Positions 1 through 8,367 of a DNA stretch of 38,348 nt are shown here, piece by piece. The position numbers and the translations under genes are program-made. The notes under the pieces are model-generated. The model did not search any database, was not told where the DNA came from, and worked only from the letters and a program-made list of their open reading frames with translations. The first letter of the stretch is position 1. Every line of letters starts with the position of its first letter. Origin of the DNA: Candidatus Omnitrophota bacterium (GTDB taxonomy: Bacteria > Omnitrophota > Gorgyraeia > Tantalellales > Tantalellaceae); contig DAOVKF010000002.1 of assembly GCA_030631915.1 (NCBI GenBank), positions 1 through 38,348 on the forward strand, written 5' to 3'.

Positions 1-1490
1 ACATCCCGGTATGGAACCCGGAAACCTGTATCCAGTGCGGAAAGTGCTCCCTTCTCTGCCCACACGCCGCCATCCGGCCGAAAATATACAAAGAGGAGCT
101 TTTAAAGAACGCGCCGCCGGCCCTTAAGCACACGGCGCCGAAACCGCTCAAGGGAGTCGAAGGGCATGTCTATACGCTTCAGGTGGCCCCGGAAGACTGT
201 ACCGGATGCGGGGTATGCGTTGAAAGCTGTCCCATGAAGGCGCGGGAGGCGATCAGGATGATGCCCCTTGAGCCGTTGCGCGAAGCGGAGAAGGAAAATT
301 ACAGATTTTTCCTGGACCTGCCGGACCCGGACCCCGGGCTTTACAGGCGCGATACCGTAAAAGGCAGTCAGTATATAAAGCCGCTTTTCGAGTATTCCGG
401 GGCGTGCGGGGGTTGCGGCGAAACAGCCTACGTCAAGCTGCTGACGCAGCTTTTCGGAGACAGGGCGCTGATCGCCAACGCGACGGGATGTTCTTCCATT
501 TATGGCGGAAATCTGCCGACCACTCCTTACACCAAGCGTGCCGACGGGCGCGGGCCCGCGTGGAACAACTCGCTTTTTGAGGATACCGCGGAGATCGCGT
601 ACGGGATGCGTCTGGCTGTGGATAAATATACCGAGTATGCCGGTGAGCTGGCGGACAGGATCCTCGCCGGTAATAAATGCGGGGATGACCTCAGGAAACT
701 TCTCGGCGAGATAAGATCAGCCGATCAGTCTGACCAGGACGGTATCGAAAAACAGCGGGGACGGGTCTCCGGGTTAAAAGGCCTTTTAAAGAAAGAAGGG
801 TGTGAAGGTTGTGATGAGCTTTTATCCGTCGCGGAATATTTCATAAAAAAGTCTGTGTGGGGCCTGGGCGGCGACGGCTGGGCGTATGATATCGGTTTCG
901 GGGGCCTGGACCATGTGCTGGCCGCGGGGAAGAACGTAAATCTCCTGGTCCTTGACACCGAAGTATATTCCAATACAGGCGGCCAGGCATCCAAATCCAC
1001 GCCCATGGGCGCGGTCGCCAAGTTCGCCGCTGCCGGAAAGCCTGTAGGCAAAAAGGACCTGGGCATGATAGCCATGACTTACGGGTACATTTACGTGGCA
1101 AAGATCGCTCTGGGGGCTGATCAATCGCAGACGATAAAGGCGTTTATCGGGGCGGAAGCCTATGACGGCCCTTCTATAATAATCGCGTATTCGCACTGTA
1201 TAGCTCACGGTATAGATATGACCAGAGGGCTTGAGGAACAGAAGAGGGCTGTTGACTCGGGGCACTGGCCTCTTTTCAGGTATGATCCGGATCTCCGCGG
1301 CCAGGGGAAGAACCCTCTTACGCTTGACAGTAAAGCGCCGAGCATCAGCCTGGAGGAGTATGTATATAACGAGAACAGGTATAATATCCTTAAAAGGGCT
1401 GACCCTGAAAGGGCCAGGCGCCTTCTGGAAAAAGCGCAGAAACAGGTAGAAGAGCAGTATAAATTATATAAATATCTCTCGGAAATGTAA
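1..1490 (+). CDS. nifJ: Pyruvate:ferredoxin (flavodoxin) oxidoreductase, C-terminal part (5' end outside window)
   Basis: This is the C-terminal part of a single-chain pyruvate:ferredoxin oxidoreductase, which converts pyruvate and CoA to acetyl-CoA, CO2 and reduced ferredoxin. The reading frame is open from the first complete codon at position 3, so the gene begins upstream. Two 4Fe-4S ferredoxin motifs are visible: CIQCGKCSLLCP near the left edge and CTGCGVCVESCP just after position 183. They are followed by the TPP-binding domain with GDGWAYDIG and TEVYSNTGGQ, both hallmarks of the family. A CGGCGE motif ahead of the TPP domain supplies a further cluster ligand pair. The protein ends normally at LSEM. 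The methionine at 183 is internal (really a GTG between the two cluster motifs) and is not the true start. It fits an anaerobic or fermentative metabolism and could feed acetyl-CoA metabolism together with pckG. Identity is very secure; only the N-terminal extent is unknown. Confidence 0.96.
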   Translation, partial: IPVWNPETCIQCGKCSLLCPHAAIRPKIYKEELLKNAPPALKHTAPKPLKGVEGHVYTLQVAPEDCTGCGVCVESCPMKAREAIRMMPLEPLREAEKENYRFFLDLPDPDPGLYRRDTVKGSQYIKPLFEYSGACGGCGETAYVKLLTQLFGDRALIANATGCSSIYGGNLPTTPYTKRADGRGPAWNNSLFEDTAEIAYGMRLAVDKYTEYAGELADRILAGNKCGDDLRKLLGEIRSADQSDQDGIEKQRGRVSGLKGLLKKEGCEGCDELLSVAEYFIKKSVWGLGGDGWAYDIGFGGLDHVLAAGKNVNLLVLDTEVYSNTGGQASKSTPMGAVAKFAAAGKPVGKKDLGMIAMTYGYIYVAKIALGADQSQTIKAFIGAEAYDGPSIIIAYSHCIAHGIDMTRGLEEQKRAVDSGHWPLFRYDPDLRGQGKNPLTLDSKAPSISLEEYVYNENRYNILKRADPERARRLLEKAQKQVEEQYKLYKYLSEM

Positions 1491-1529
1491 GAGTCAGGAA
1501 AGTGGTCAGGCCTGGCCGACCAGATCGAT

Positions 1530-2276
1530 ATGGGAATTCATATAGGGTGCTCAGGCTGGGATTATAAGCACTGGCAAGGCCTTTTTTATCCCGAAGGAAG
1601 TTCTTCCAAAAGCTGGTTCAAAGAGTATTCGTCTGTCTTTTCCACGGTCGAGATAAATAACACCTTTTACAGGCTTCCCGCCCCTTCTGTTTTTGGATCG
1701 TGGCGGGAACAGGCACAGCCGGGGTTTATATACGCGGTAAAAGCCAGTCGTTTTATCACCCATATGAAAAAACTCAGGGATGCCGGCGAGCCTGTGAGGA
1801 ATTTTCTTGACCGGGCCCGGCTGCTCGGCGACAGGCTGGGGCCTGTCTTATTCCAACTGCCGCCGCACTGGGGTGTTAACGCCGGGAGGCTGGCCGGGTT
1901 TATCAGCGGTTTACCCGGCGGGTTCCGGTATGTTTTTGAATTCCGTGACAGTTCCTGGTACAGCGGCAGTATCTATGACATACTGTCCGCCGGGAAGACG
2001 TCCATGTGCCTGCACGACATGGCAGGGTCGGAATCGCCGATAATACCAGTGGGGGATATATGCTATATACGGTTCCACGGCACGAGCGGGAAGTACGCGG
2101 GCGGTTATCCGGTATCTCTTTTACGCGGATGGATAGAGTTCATACGTGAATGTGTCAGGCAAAAAAAGGAAGTGTACGTTTATTTTAATAACGACGCTGA
2201 GGCGCGCGCGCCTGAAGACGCGCTTCGGTTGATAGGGGCGTTACATGACCTGTATGGGGAATGGAAAGAAAAATAA
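1530..2276 (+). CDS. DUF72 (YecE-like) family protein
   Basis: This 248-residue protein belongs to the DUF72/YecE family, TIM-barrel-like proteins of unsettled biochemical function. The N-terminus reads IHIGCSGWDYKHW, the family signature (IGtSGWsY.hW), followed by YSSVFSTVEINNTFYRLP, which matches the conserved vE.N.tFY.lP motif. Further matches are the LGPVLFQLPP block near residue 105, FEFRDSSW near 133 and the late YIRFHG and VYVYFNNDAEARAP motifs, all in family order. The length is typical. No good Shine-Dalgarno sequence precedes the ATG, and it follows nifJ by 39 bases. Its 3' end overlaps the lipA start by 32 bases, so the two are probably co-transcribed. Family membership is clear; the molecular role is not known. 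Confidence 0.9.
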   Translation: MGIHIGCSGWDYKHWQGLFYPEGSSSKSWFKEYSSVFSTVEINNTFYRLPAPSVFGSWREQAQPGFIYAVKASRFITHMKKLRDAGEPVRNFLDRARLLGDRLGPVLFQLPPHWGVNAGRLAGFISGLPGGFRYVFEFRDSSWYSGSIYDILSAGKTSMCLHDMAGSESPIIPVGDICYIRFHGTSGKYAGGYPVSLLRGWIEFIRECVRQKKEVYVYFNNDAEARAPEDALRLIGALHDLYGEWKEK

Positions 2277-3153
2277 TACCGTACTCGAACGTCCCGGCTG
2301 GATCCGGAGCAGGGTCTCCTGGGACGGAAATGTCGGCAGGGTCAGGGACCTGTTAAATGAGCTGAATTTGAACAGCGTTTGCTGGGACGCGGCCTGTCCG
2401 AACAGGGGAGAATGCTGGGAGAAGGGGCACGTGACTTTTATGATACTCGGGAGGAACTGTACCAGGCGATGCCGCTTCTGTAATATCGCGGCAGGGGTCC
2501 CCGAGGACCCGGATCCTTTCGAACCCGGCAGGATAGCCGCTGCGGTAAGCAGGCTGGGTATAAAATACGCCGTTATAACCTCTGTGACACGGGATGACCT
2601 TGCGGACAGGGGAACGAACCAGTTCGTTGACACGGTGAGAGAGATCAGGACCGGCGCTCCTTTCGCCCTGATCGAACTCCTTATCCCCGATATGGACGCT
2701 GACCGCGGCTTATTAAGGGAAATAGTTTTTTCAGGCGCTCAAGTGGTCGGGCACAACATCGAGATGCCGTTCTCCCTGTATCCGGCCCTGCGGCCTGAAG
2801 CGAATTACGGTAAGTCCCTCAGGACCATTTCTTTACTCAAAGGACATTCGCCGCGATCGATCGTAAAATCCTCGATAATGGCGGGACTGGGAGAGACAAA
2901 GGATGAGCTGATCCGCGCGATCCGGGATCTCCGGGACGCGGGTGTCGATATACTGTATATCGGCCAGTATTTAAGTCCTTCGGCGGATCACTGGCCCGTG
3001 AGGAAGTATTATACCCCCGCGGAGTTTCAGGGGCTTAAAGAAGAAGCGGAAAGAGCGGGGGTCCCTGTTGTGCTTTCCGGGCCCATGGTACGGAGTTCGT
3101 ATGAGGCGCATGGATCATATCTCGCTTATAAAGCCGTATCCGCGCAAGTTTGA
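2245..3153 (+). CDS. lipA: Lipoyl synthase
   Basis: Radical-SAM enzyme that inserts two sulfur atoms into protein-bound octanoyl groups to make the lipoyl cofactor. The N-terminal auxiliary-cluster motif is CWDAACPNRGEC (C-x4-C-x5-C), and the radical-SAM motif is CTRRCRFC (CxxxCxxC), about 20 residues later, both in the expected places. The C-terminal RSSYEAH matches the conserved RSSY/H motif that ligates the auxiliary cluster. The length (302 residues) is normal. ATG 2245 has an AGGGGCG stretch about 7 bases upstream, inside the end of the DUF72 gene; a second in-frame ATG lies at 2254. The gcvH-encoded lipoyl carrier and a lipoate ligase/transferase-family gene lie 5-9 kb downstream, giving a functional partner set. 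Identity is secure. Confidence 0.96.
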   Translation: MTCMGNGKKNNTVLERPGWIRSRVSWDGNVGRVRDLLNELNLNSVCWDAACPNRGECWEKGHVTFMILGRNCTRRCRFCNIAAGVPEDPDPFEPGRIAAAVSRLGIKYAVITSVTRDDLADRGTNQFVDTVREIRTGAPFALIELLIPDMDADRGLLREIVFSGAQVVGHNIEMPFSLYPALRPEANYGKSLRTISLLKGHSPRSIVKSSIMAGLGETKDELIRAIRDLRDAGVDILYIGQYLSPSADHWPVRKYYTPAEFQGLKEEAERAGVPVVLSGPMVRSSYEAHGSYLAYKAVSAQV

Positions 3154-3217
3154 TTTTTCAAAAGCCGTTTTTTATGGTATTATTATCTGGAAAGGCGCCG
3201 GCAACGAAAAGGAGATC

Positions 3218-5572
3218 ATGAAGAAAAAAGACGACAAGTACAGGAGACCTGTATACTCGAAATTCGCCGAGGACGAGTTGTGGTTGATAAAAGAGACCGA
3301 CTGGGATAAGGATATTCAACATATCCGGGAAGCTCAGTTTGCCCTGGGTAACGGATATATCGGGTCAAGGAGCGTGCTGGAAGAGTTTCCCTATAACTCA
3401 AAGCCAGGGACCTATATAGCGGGAATATATGATAAGCTGACCGCGCAGGTGTCGGAACTGGTCAATTTCCCCGATCCCGTTAATTTCAAATTTTCCGTCG
3501 GAGGGGAAAAAATAGGTATGGGCGCCATGGATGTCCTGAACCACAGGAGGGTCCTTAATATGAAAAAAGGCGTCCTGTTGAGGGATACTCTGTACCAAAA
3601 CAGTAAAGGCCACCGGTTTGCCTATGAGTCGTTAAGGTTCATCTCGATGCAGAAAAAGAACATCGGCGCGATGCAGATAGTCCTTACCCCTCTGGACAGG
3701 GACTACGTGGTGGACGTCCAGACCGGCATAGACACTTCTGTCTATAATTCGGGCACGGTTACCGAAGGGAGAAAGAAACATTTCCGCATAAAAGAACTGG
3801 GGCAGCACAGGAACGCCGGATATCTTGTGGTAGAGACCTTTGAGAAAAGGCACGCGCTTGTCTACTGGAGCGGATTCCATTATGAGCAAGAGGGTAAAAA
3901 GACATACGCCAGGGATAATATCTTCAACATAAAGGTGAAAAAAGGCAAACCCATAACATTTACCAAAATATTCTATATAGAGGATTTCCCGGGGGATAAA
4001 AAAGGTGCGAAGCATAAAGAAGAAACCTTCTCCAGGTTTTACAGGGCGTTTCATTCCAAATTCACGGGTTTATTAAATGAACATATCCGGGAATGGGAAA
4101 GATTGTGGGCGATATCCGACGTTATCATAAAGGGGACCGCCAATCTTCAGGTGAATATGCGCTTTAACATTTACCACATGCTCATATGCGGGCATTTTGA
4201 CGATGGTTTTTCCAGTATCGGGGCCAGGACCCTGTCCGGGGAAGGTTACAGAGGTCATATTTTCTGGGATACGGAGATATTTCTCATGCCTTTTTATCTG
4301 CTCACCAACCCGGACGTGGCCAGGAACATGCTTTTGTACAGGTATAAAAGGCTTGATGAAGCGCGGAAGATCGCGCAGGAAGCGGGCTATAAAGGGGCCA
4401 TGTTCCCGTGGGAGTCCGCGGAGTCGGGAGCCGAGGAAACCCCGACATGGGCAAAGGATATCAACGGGGAGATAGTGAAGATATACACCGGCAGCATGGA
4501 ACACCATATCACCCCGGATATCGCGTATACGGTAAAACAATATCACATTGCCACCGGCGATGAACGGTTCATGGAAGATTGCGGGTATGAGATGCTTTTC
4601 GAGACAGCGAGGTTCTGTGCCAGCAGGATGGAATATAACAAGAAAAAAGACATTTACGAGGTGCGGGACATTATAGGACCGGATGAGTTCCATATCGGCG
4701 TCAACAATAACGTGTTCACGAACCTTATAATGAGATGGAACCTTCTCACAGCGCATAAAGCCTATAACGCTTTTAAGAGAAGATCCCCCCGCGTGTGCGG
4801 TGACCTGAGAAGGAAGATCGGGTTAAAAGAGAATGAAGTGAAGGAGTGGAGGGCTATCGCCAGGAAGGTCAAGAAATTCCACATAAACAAAAAAAAGGTC
4901 ATTGAGCAGTTCGACGGGTATTTTAAATTAAAGGACGTTGATTTCCAGGAAATGGACGAGAACGGAATACCCATATTGCCCGAAGGCCTGGGCACCACGG
5001 ATATGGGAAAGACCCAGTTTATCAAGCAGGCCGACGTCATTATGCTGCTTTACATGTTATACGAATTCTTTCCTCTCGAAGAGATAAAGGCGAATTATTA
5101 CTACTATGTCCGGAAGACAGCTCATAAATCCTCTCTCAGCCCGTCCATTAATGCCCTGATGGGCTCCCGGGTCGGGGATCTTCACAGGGCGTATCATCTT
5201 TTTAATGTCGCGTTGAGAGCTGATATCAGTAATCTTTACGGGAACACCGGGGAAGGCGCCCACGGGGCAAGCCTGGGCGGCACTTACCAGGCCCTCATCT
5301 TCGGGTTCGCGGGTTTGAACATAACCGAAAAAAGACTGTTCCTGAATCCCCGGATGCCGAGGACATGGGAGAAGCTCATCTTTTCATTTTTCTGGAAAGG
5401 ACGTCTATTCAGGTTCGAGGTAGCGAACGACCTGGTAAAGATCAAGCTGAAATCCGGCAGGAAGGGGAAATTTTACGTAACTGTCTTTAACAAGAATTAT
5501 GTGATAGAAGACACCAGGACACATGCTTTCTCTAAAGGGGGGAAACAGCCCGGCATAGAGTTCTATTATTAG
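3218..5572 (+). CDS. Glycoside hydrolase family 65 disaccharide phosphorylase (maltose/kojibiose/trehalose phosphorylase type)
   Basis: A 784-residue GH65 protein, a family that reversibly phosphorolyses alpha-linked glucose disaccharides to beta-glucose 1-phosphate plus a sugar. It shows the N-terminal beta-sandwich region (about 1-270), then the (alpha/alpha)6 barrel with HIFWDTEIFLMPFY, FPWESA and the general-acid motif GPDEFH (Glu about 490). VNNNVFTN and the phosphate/sugar-site block around KQADV follow, then a C-terminal beta domain. No signal peptide is seen, so it should be cytoplasmic. ATG 3218 was chosen because AAAAGGAG directly precedes it. The longer frame back to 3068 would overlap lipA by 86 bases and has no family similarity. 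Which disaccharide it uses cannot be told from motifs. The GT4 gene 35 bases downstream may be a functional partner, such as a disaccharide synthase (inference). Confidence 0.9.
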   Translation: MKKKDDKYRRPVYSKFAEDELWLIKETDWDKDIQHIREAQFALGNGYIGSRSVLEEFPYNSKPGTYIAGIYDKLTAQVSELVNFPDPVNFKFSVGGEKIGMGAMDVLNHRRVLNMKKGVLLRDTLYQNSKGHRFAYESLRFISMQKKNIGAMQIVLTPLDRDYVVDVQTGIDTSVYNSGTVTEGRKKHFRIKELGQHRNAGYLVVETFEKRHALVYWSGFHYEQEGKKTYARDNIFNIKVKKGKPITFTKIFYIEDFPGDKKGAKHKEETFSRFYRAFHSKFTGLLNEHIREWERLWAISDVIIKGTANLQVNMRFNIYHMLICGHFDDGFSSIGARTLSGEGYRGHIFWDTEIFLMPFYLLTNPDVARNMLLYRYKRLDEARKIAQEAGYKGAMFPWESAESGAEETPTWAKDINGEIVKIYTGSMEHHITPDIAYTVKQYHIATGDERFMEDCGYEMLFETARFCASRMEYNKKKDIYEVRDIIGPDEFHIGVNNNVFTNLIMRWNLLTAHKAYNAFKRRSPRVCGDLRRKIGLKENEVKEWRAIARKVKKFHINKKKVIEQFDGYFKLKDVDFQEMDENGIPILPEGLGTTDMGKTQFIKQADVIMLLYMLYEFFPLEEIKANYYYYVRKTAHKSSLSPSINALMGSRVGDLHRAYHLFNVALRADISNLYGNTGEGAHGASLGGTYQALIFGFAGLNITEKRLFLNPRMPRTWEKLIFSFFWKGRLFRFEVANDLVKIKLKSGRKGKFYVTVFNKNYVIEDTRTHAFSKGGKQPGIEFYY

Positions 5573-5607
5573 TAAATCCGCAGGATCAAGAATGGAGGAG
5601 ACGGCTA

Positions 5608-6795
5608 ATGGGTGATTCAAAAAGACGCAGATTGAATATAGCTTATCTTCACTGGGGGTTCCCGCCCATAATCGGGGGCGTGGAAACGCACCTGACGATA
5701 GTACTGCCCGAGATGGTGAAACAGGGAAATAACGTGAGCCTTCTTACAGGCGCGGTGGAAGGGATACACGGTAAATATGACTATGAGGGCGCGACTATTT
5801 ACAGGACCCCTCTTATGGACCTGAACTGGCTTTTTAAAAGAGGCCTGGCGGGTCTGGCGGAAGATGTCCGCCAGGTTTTTACGTCTTTTCTGGACGTGAC
5901 AAAGGCGGACGTGATACATGCCCATAATATGCATTATTTCAGCGAGGTGCACACGCATACCCTGGAGAGCCTGGCCAAGGCGAGGGGGATACCCTTGATC
6001 CTCACGGCTCATAACGTATGGGACGATGTGCTGTTCCTGGACCTTACGGAGAAAGTGGACTGGACGCATATAATCGCGGTGAGCCACTTCATAAAAAAGG
6101 AGATAATAGGGATAGGCGTCGATGACAGGAAGATCACGGTCATACACCACGGGATAGATCAGGATAAGTTCCACGCGGGGGTGGATCCTTCCAACGTGTT
6201 GAAAAAATACCCGCAGCTCAAGGGCAGAAAGGTCATTTTCCATCCGGCAAGGATAGGCATGGCAAAGGGCTGCGATGTCAGCATAAAGGCGATAAATCTC
6301 GTAAAGAGGATACATCCGGAAGTGATCCTGGTCCTGGCCGGTTCGAAGAACATAGTGGACTGGGGCGAGACACAGCAGAAGGATATAGCTTATTTCGTGA
6401 ACCTTATAAGACGGTTTAAACTGGAAGACAGCGTTTTGATAGATTGTTACACGCTGGATGAGGTCAAGGAACTGTACGCCGTCTCCGATGTGGTCCTGTA
6501 CCCCTCGACCGGGTGTGAGCCTTTTGGCCTTACCATGCTCGAGGCCATGGCGTCGGAAAAACCCATTATAGTCACCAGGATGGGCGGTATGCCGGAGATC
6601 ATCAGCGACGGCATAAACGGATTCGTTATCCCTGTCAAAGATTTTGAGACCCTGGCGTCAAAGATCAATAATCTTCTGGAAGATGAGAAGTTAAGAAAAC
6701 GGTTCGGCTATACGGGCAGACAGATGGTTGAAAAACAGTATACCAAAGAGCACATAGCGCGTAATACCCTTGCTGTCTATGACAGATTCGTGTAG
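5608..6795 (+). CDS. GT4-family glycosyltransferase
   Basis: A 395-residue GT-B-fold retaining glycosyltransferase. The N-terminal domain starts LNIAYLHWGFPPIIGGVETH, where the GGxE/GGVE loop is the usual acceptor/phosphate loop. VIHAHNMHY and ILTAHNVWDD mark the middle of that domain. The donor domain includes VIFHPARIGMAKG and the C-terminal CEPFGLTMLEAMASEKP block with the E-x7-E signature, then GGMPEII. The ATG at 5608 has GGAGGAG seven bases upstream, so the start is well supported. It lies directly downstream of the GH65 phosphorylase and far from the main polysaccharide cluster. That position suggests a role in storage or compatible-disaccharide metabolism rather than surface glycan assembly, but this is inference. 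Substrates cannot be assigned. Confidence 0.88.
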   Translation: MGDSKRRRLNIAYLHWGFPPIIGGVETHLTIVLPEMVKQGNNVSLLTGAVEGIHGKYDYEGATIYRTPLMDLNWLFKRGLAGLAEDVRQVFTSFLDVTKADVIHAHNMHYFSEVHTHTLESLAKARGIPLILTAHNVWDDVLFLDLTEKVDWTHIIAVSHFIKKEIIGIGVDDRKITVIHHGIDQDKFHAGVDPSNVLKKYPQLKGRKVIFHPARIGMAKGCDVSIKAINLVKRIHPEVILVLAGSKNIVDWGETQQKDIAYFVNLIRRFKLEDSVLIDCYTLDEVKELYAVSDVVLYPSTGCEPFGLTMLEAMASEKPIIVTRMGGMPEIISDGINGFVIPVKDFETLASKINNLLEDEKLRKRFGYTGRQMVEKQYTKEHIARNTLAVYDRFV

Positions 6796-6852
6796 GTTAC
6801 GGCGAAATTACTGAAAACTCCGGATAAAAAACCTCGCACTGATATTAGTCTC

Positions 6853-7938
6853 ATGTCCGATGACCTTTTAAAGAGAACGCCTCTTTACGGCAAACATTGT
6901 GAAGCAGGCGCCCGTATGGTGCCTTTTTCAGGATGGAACATGCCCGTTCAATACACAGGCATAATCGAAGAACATCTGCACACCCGTTCCAAAGCGGGCC
7001 TTTTTGATATCTGCCATATGGGGGAGTTGTTTATAAGGGGAAGTTCCGCGGAACAGGACCTGGACAGGCTCATGACATGCGACATAAAAGGGCTGGTGGA
7101 TGGCAGGTGCCGGTACGGGTTCCTGCTGAACAGAGAGGGGGGGATAATAGACGATGTCATTGTCTTCAGGATATCTGCGCGGGAATATATGATGGTGGTG
7201 AACGCCGGGACCGTGGAGAGTGACGGTAAATGGATACGGTCAAATCTTTCCTCCGGGACGGATCTTTCGGACGGATCCGCGAATATCGCCAAGCTGGACC
7301 TTCAGGGCCCGCTGTCAACGGAAGTAACGGGTTCCGTGTTCGGCAGTTCGGCCGTCCGGGCGATAAAAAGGTTTTTTTTTATAAACGCCGGGTTTAAGGG
7401 CGTGGATGTAATGATAAGCCGGACCGGTTATACGGGAGAAACGGGATACGAGATGTTTTTTTCCGCCTCTGCCGCGGGCGAACTCTGGGATGTGTTAATG
7501 AGTTTCGGCAGTGTCAGGCCGGCCGGTCTCGGGGCCCGTGATTCCCTGCGCATGGAGATGGGATATTCCCTGTACGGGCACGATATTGACGTTGAGCATA
7601 CCCCGGCCGAAGCCGGCCTTGGGAAATTTGTCCGCATGGAAAAGGATTTCATAGGCAAAAAAAAGCTTCTGGAACAGGCAGAACACGGGTTCGGCCGCGT
7701 CCTGGCCGGTTTCGTGTGTGAGGGCCGGAGGGCCGCGAGGGAGAACTACCTTGCGAAGGTCGATAACATTGAAGCGGGCAGGGTCACAAGCGGGACGTTT
7801 TCGCCCTGCCTGAAAAAGGGCATAGGCCTGTGCTATATAGACAGGGAATTCGCGGTCGAAGGGCGGGAAATAACGCTTACCCGCGGCGGGGTCGAGATCA
7901 GGGCGAATATCAGAAAGCCGCCCTTTGTCCGGAAATAA
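6853..7938 (+). CDS. gcvT: Aminomethyltransferase, glycine cleavage system T protein
   Basis: T protein of the glycine cleavage system. It transfers the methylene unit from the aminomethyl-lipoyl arm of GcvH to tetrahydrofolate, releasing ammonia. At 361 residues it has the normal length. Family motifs include MVPFSGWNMPVQY near the N-terminus, the GGIIDDVIVFR block with the catalytic Asp at about 101, GYTGETGYEMF near 190, and DSLRMEMGYSLYGHDI near 230. It is the first gene of gcvT-gcvH-gcvPA-gcvPB. No convincing Shine-Dalgarno precedes the ATG, and the 57-base gap upstream is too short for a glycine riboswitch. An eight-T run at about 7372-7379 (RFFF) is a likely spot for sequencing error, but the frame is intact. 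Confidence 0.95.
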   Translation: MSDDLLKRTPLYGKHCEAGARMVPFSGWNMPVQYTGIIEEHLHTRSKAGLFDICHMGELFIRGSSAEQDLDRLMTCDIKGLVDGRCRYGFLLNREGGIIDDVIVFRISAREYMMVVNAGTVESDGKWIRSNLSSGTDLSDGSANIAKLDLQGPLSTEVTGSVFGSSAVRAIKRFFFINAGFKGVDVMISRTGYTGETGYEMFFSASAAGELWDVLMSFGSVRPAGLGARDSLRMEMGYSLYGHDIDVEHTPAEAGLGKFVRMEKDFIGKKKLLEQAEHGFGRVLAGFVCEGRRAARENYLAKVDNIEAGRVTSGTFSPCLKKGIGLCYIDREFAVEGREITLTRGGVEIRANIRKPPFVRK

Positions 7939-7980
7939 CGTCATGGCGGGAAAGGCCTGACGAAGAAAAAAGGAGGAGGG

Positions 7981-8367
7981 ATGATACCGCAGGATCTGAA
8001 ATATACAAAAGAGCACGAATGGGTGAGAGTCGAAGATGGCGAAGCGGTTGTCGGGATAACGGAGTATGCTCAATCAGAGCTGGGGGATATTACGTTTGTC
8101 GAACTCCCGGAAAAGGGGAAGAGGATAGAACAGTCTGAAAATATGGCGACAGTCGAGTCCGTAAAAGCGGCGAGCGAGGTCTATTCCCCTGTTTCAGGCG
8201 AGGTCATCGAAGTAAATGAGGCACTGACGGACGCGCCCGGGGAGATGAACCGCTCATCTTACGACAAAGGGTGGATATGCCGCCTCAGGGTCGATGACGC
8301 GGGTGGGATCGAAAGCCTGATGGATGCCGCGGCTTATGAGAATTATCTCAAGGAGTTAAAGCAGTGA
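7981..8367 (+). CDS. gcvH: Glycine cleavage system H protein (lipoyl carrier)
   Basis: The 128-residue lipoyl-carrier protein that shuttles the aminomethyl group between the P, T and L proteins. It shows YTKEHEWV at the N-terminus, GITEYAQSELGDITFVELP, and the lipoylation site ESVKAASE with the modified lysine at position 62, exactly as in the family. The C-terminal region NRSSYDKGWICRL also fits. A GGAGGAGGG purine run touches the ATG, an unusually short spacing, but the start matches family N-termini. The stop codon overlaps the gcvPA start (GTGA), so translation is coupled. Its lysine is the expected target of LipA and of the lipoate ligase/transferase-family gene at 11219. Confidence 0.96.
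   Translation: MIPQDLKYTKEHEWVRVEDGEAVVGITEYAQSELGDITFVELPEKGKRIEQSENMATVESVKAASEVYSPVSGEVIEVNEALTDAPGEMNRSSYDKGWICRLRVDDAGGIESLMDAAAYENYLKELKQ

Noticed and set aside
3068..3217. N-terminal extension of the GH65 protein
   Set aside because: It overlaps lipA by 86 bases in another frame, while ATG 3218 has AAAAGGAG directly upstream.
4073..4756. Long minus-strand open frame inside the GH65 gene
   Set aside because: It is an opposite-strand shadow of a well-supported gene, with no family motifs.
6796..6852. Possible glycine riboswitch before gcvT
   Set aside because: The gap is only 57 bases and no riboswitch core is visible.
7372..7379. Eight-T run in gcvT as a possible frameshift
   Set aside because: Family motifs continue in the same frame on both sides, so the gene is intact as read.
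7495..8073. Minus-strand open frame across the gcvT end and gcvH start
   Set aside because: It lies opposite two clear genes and has no recognisable content.
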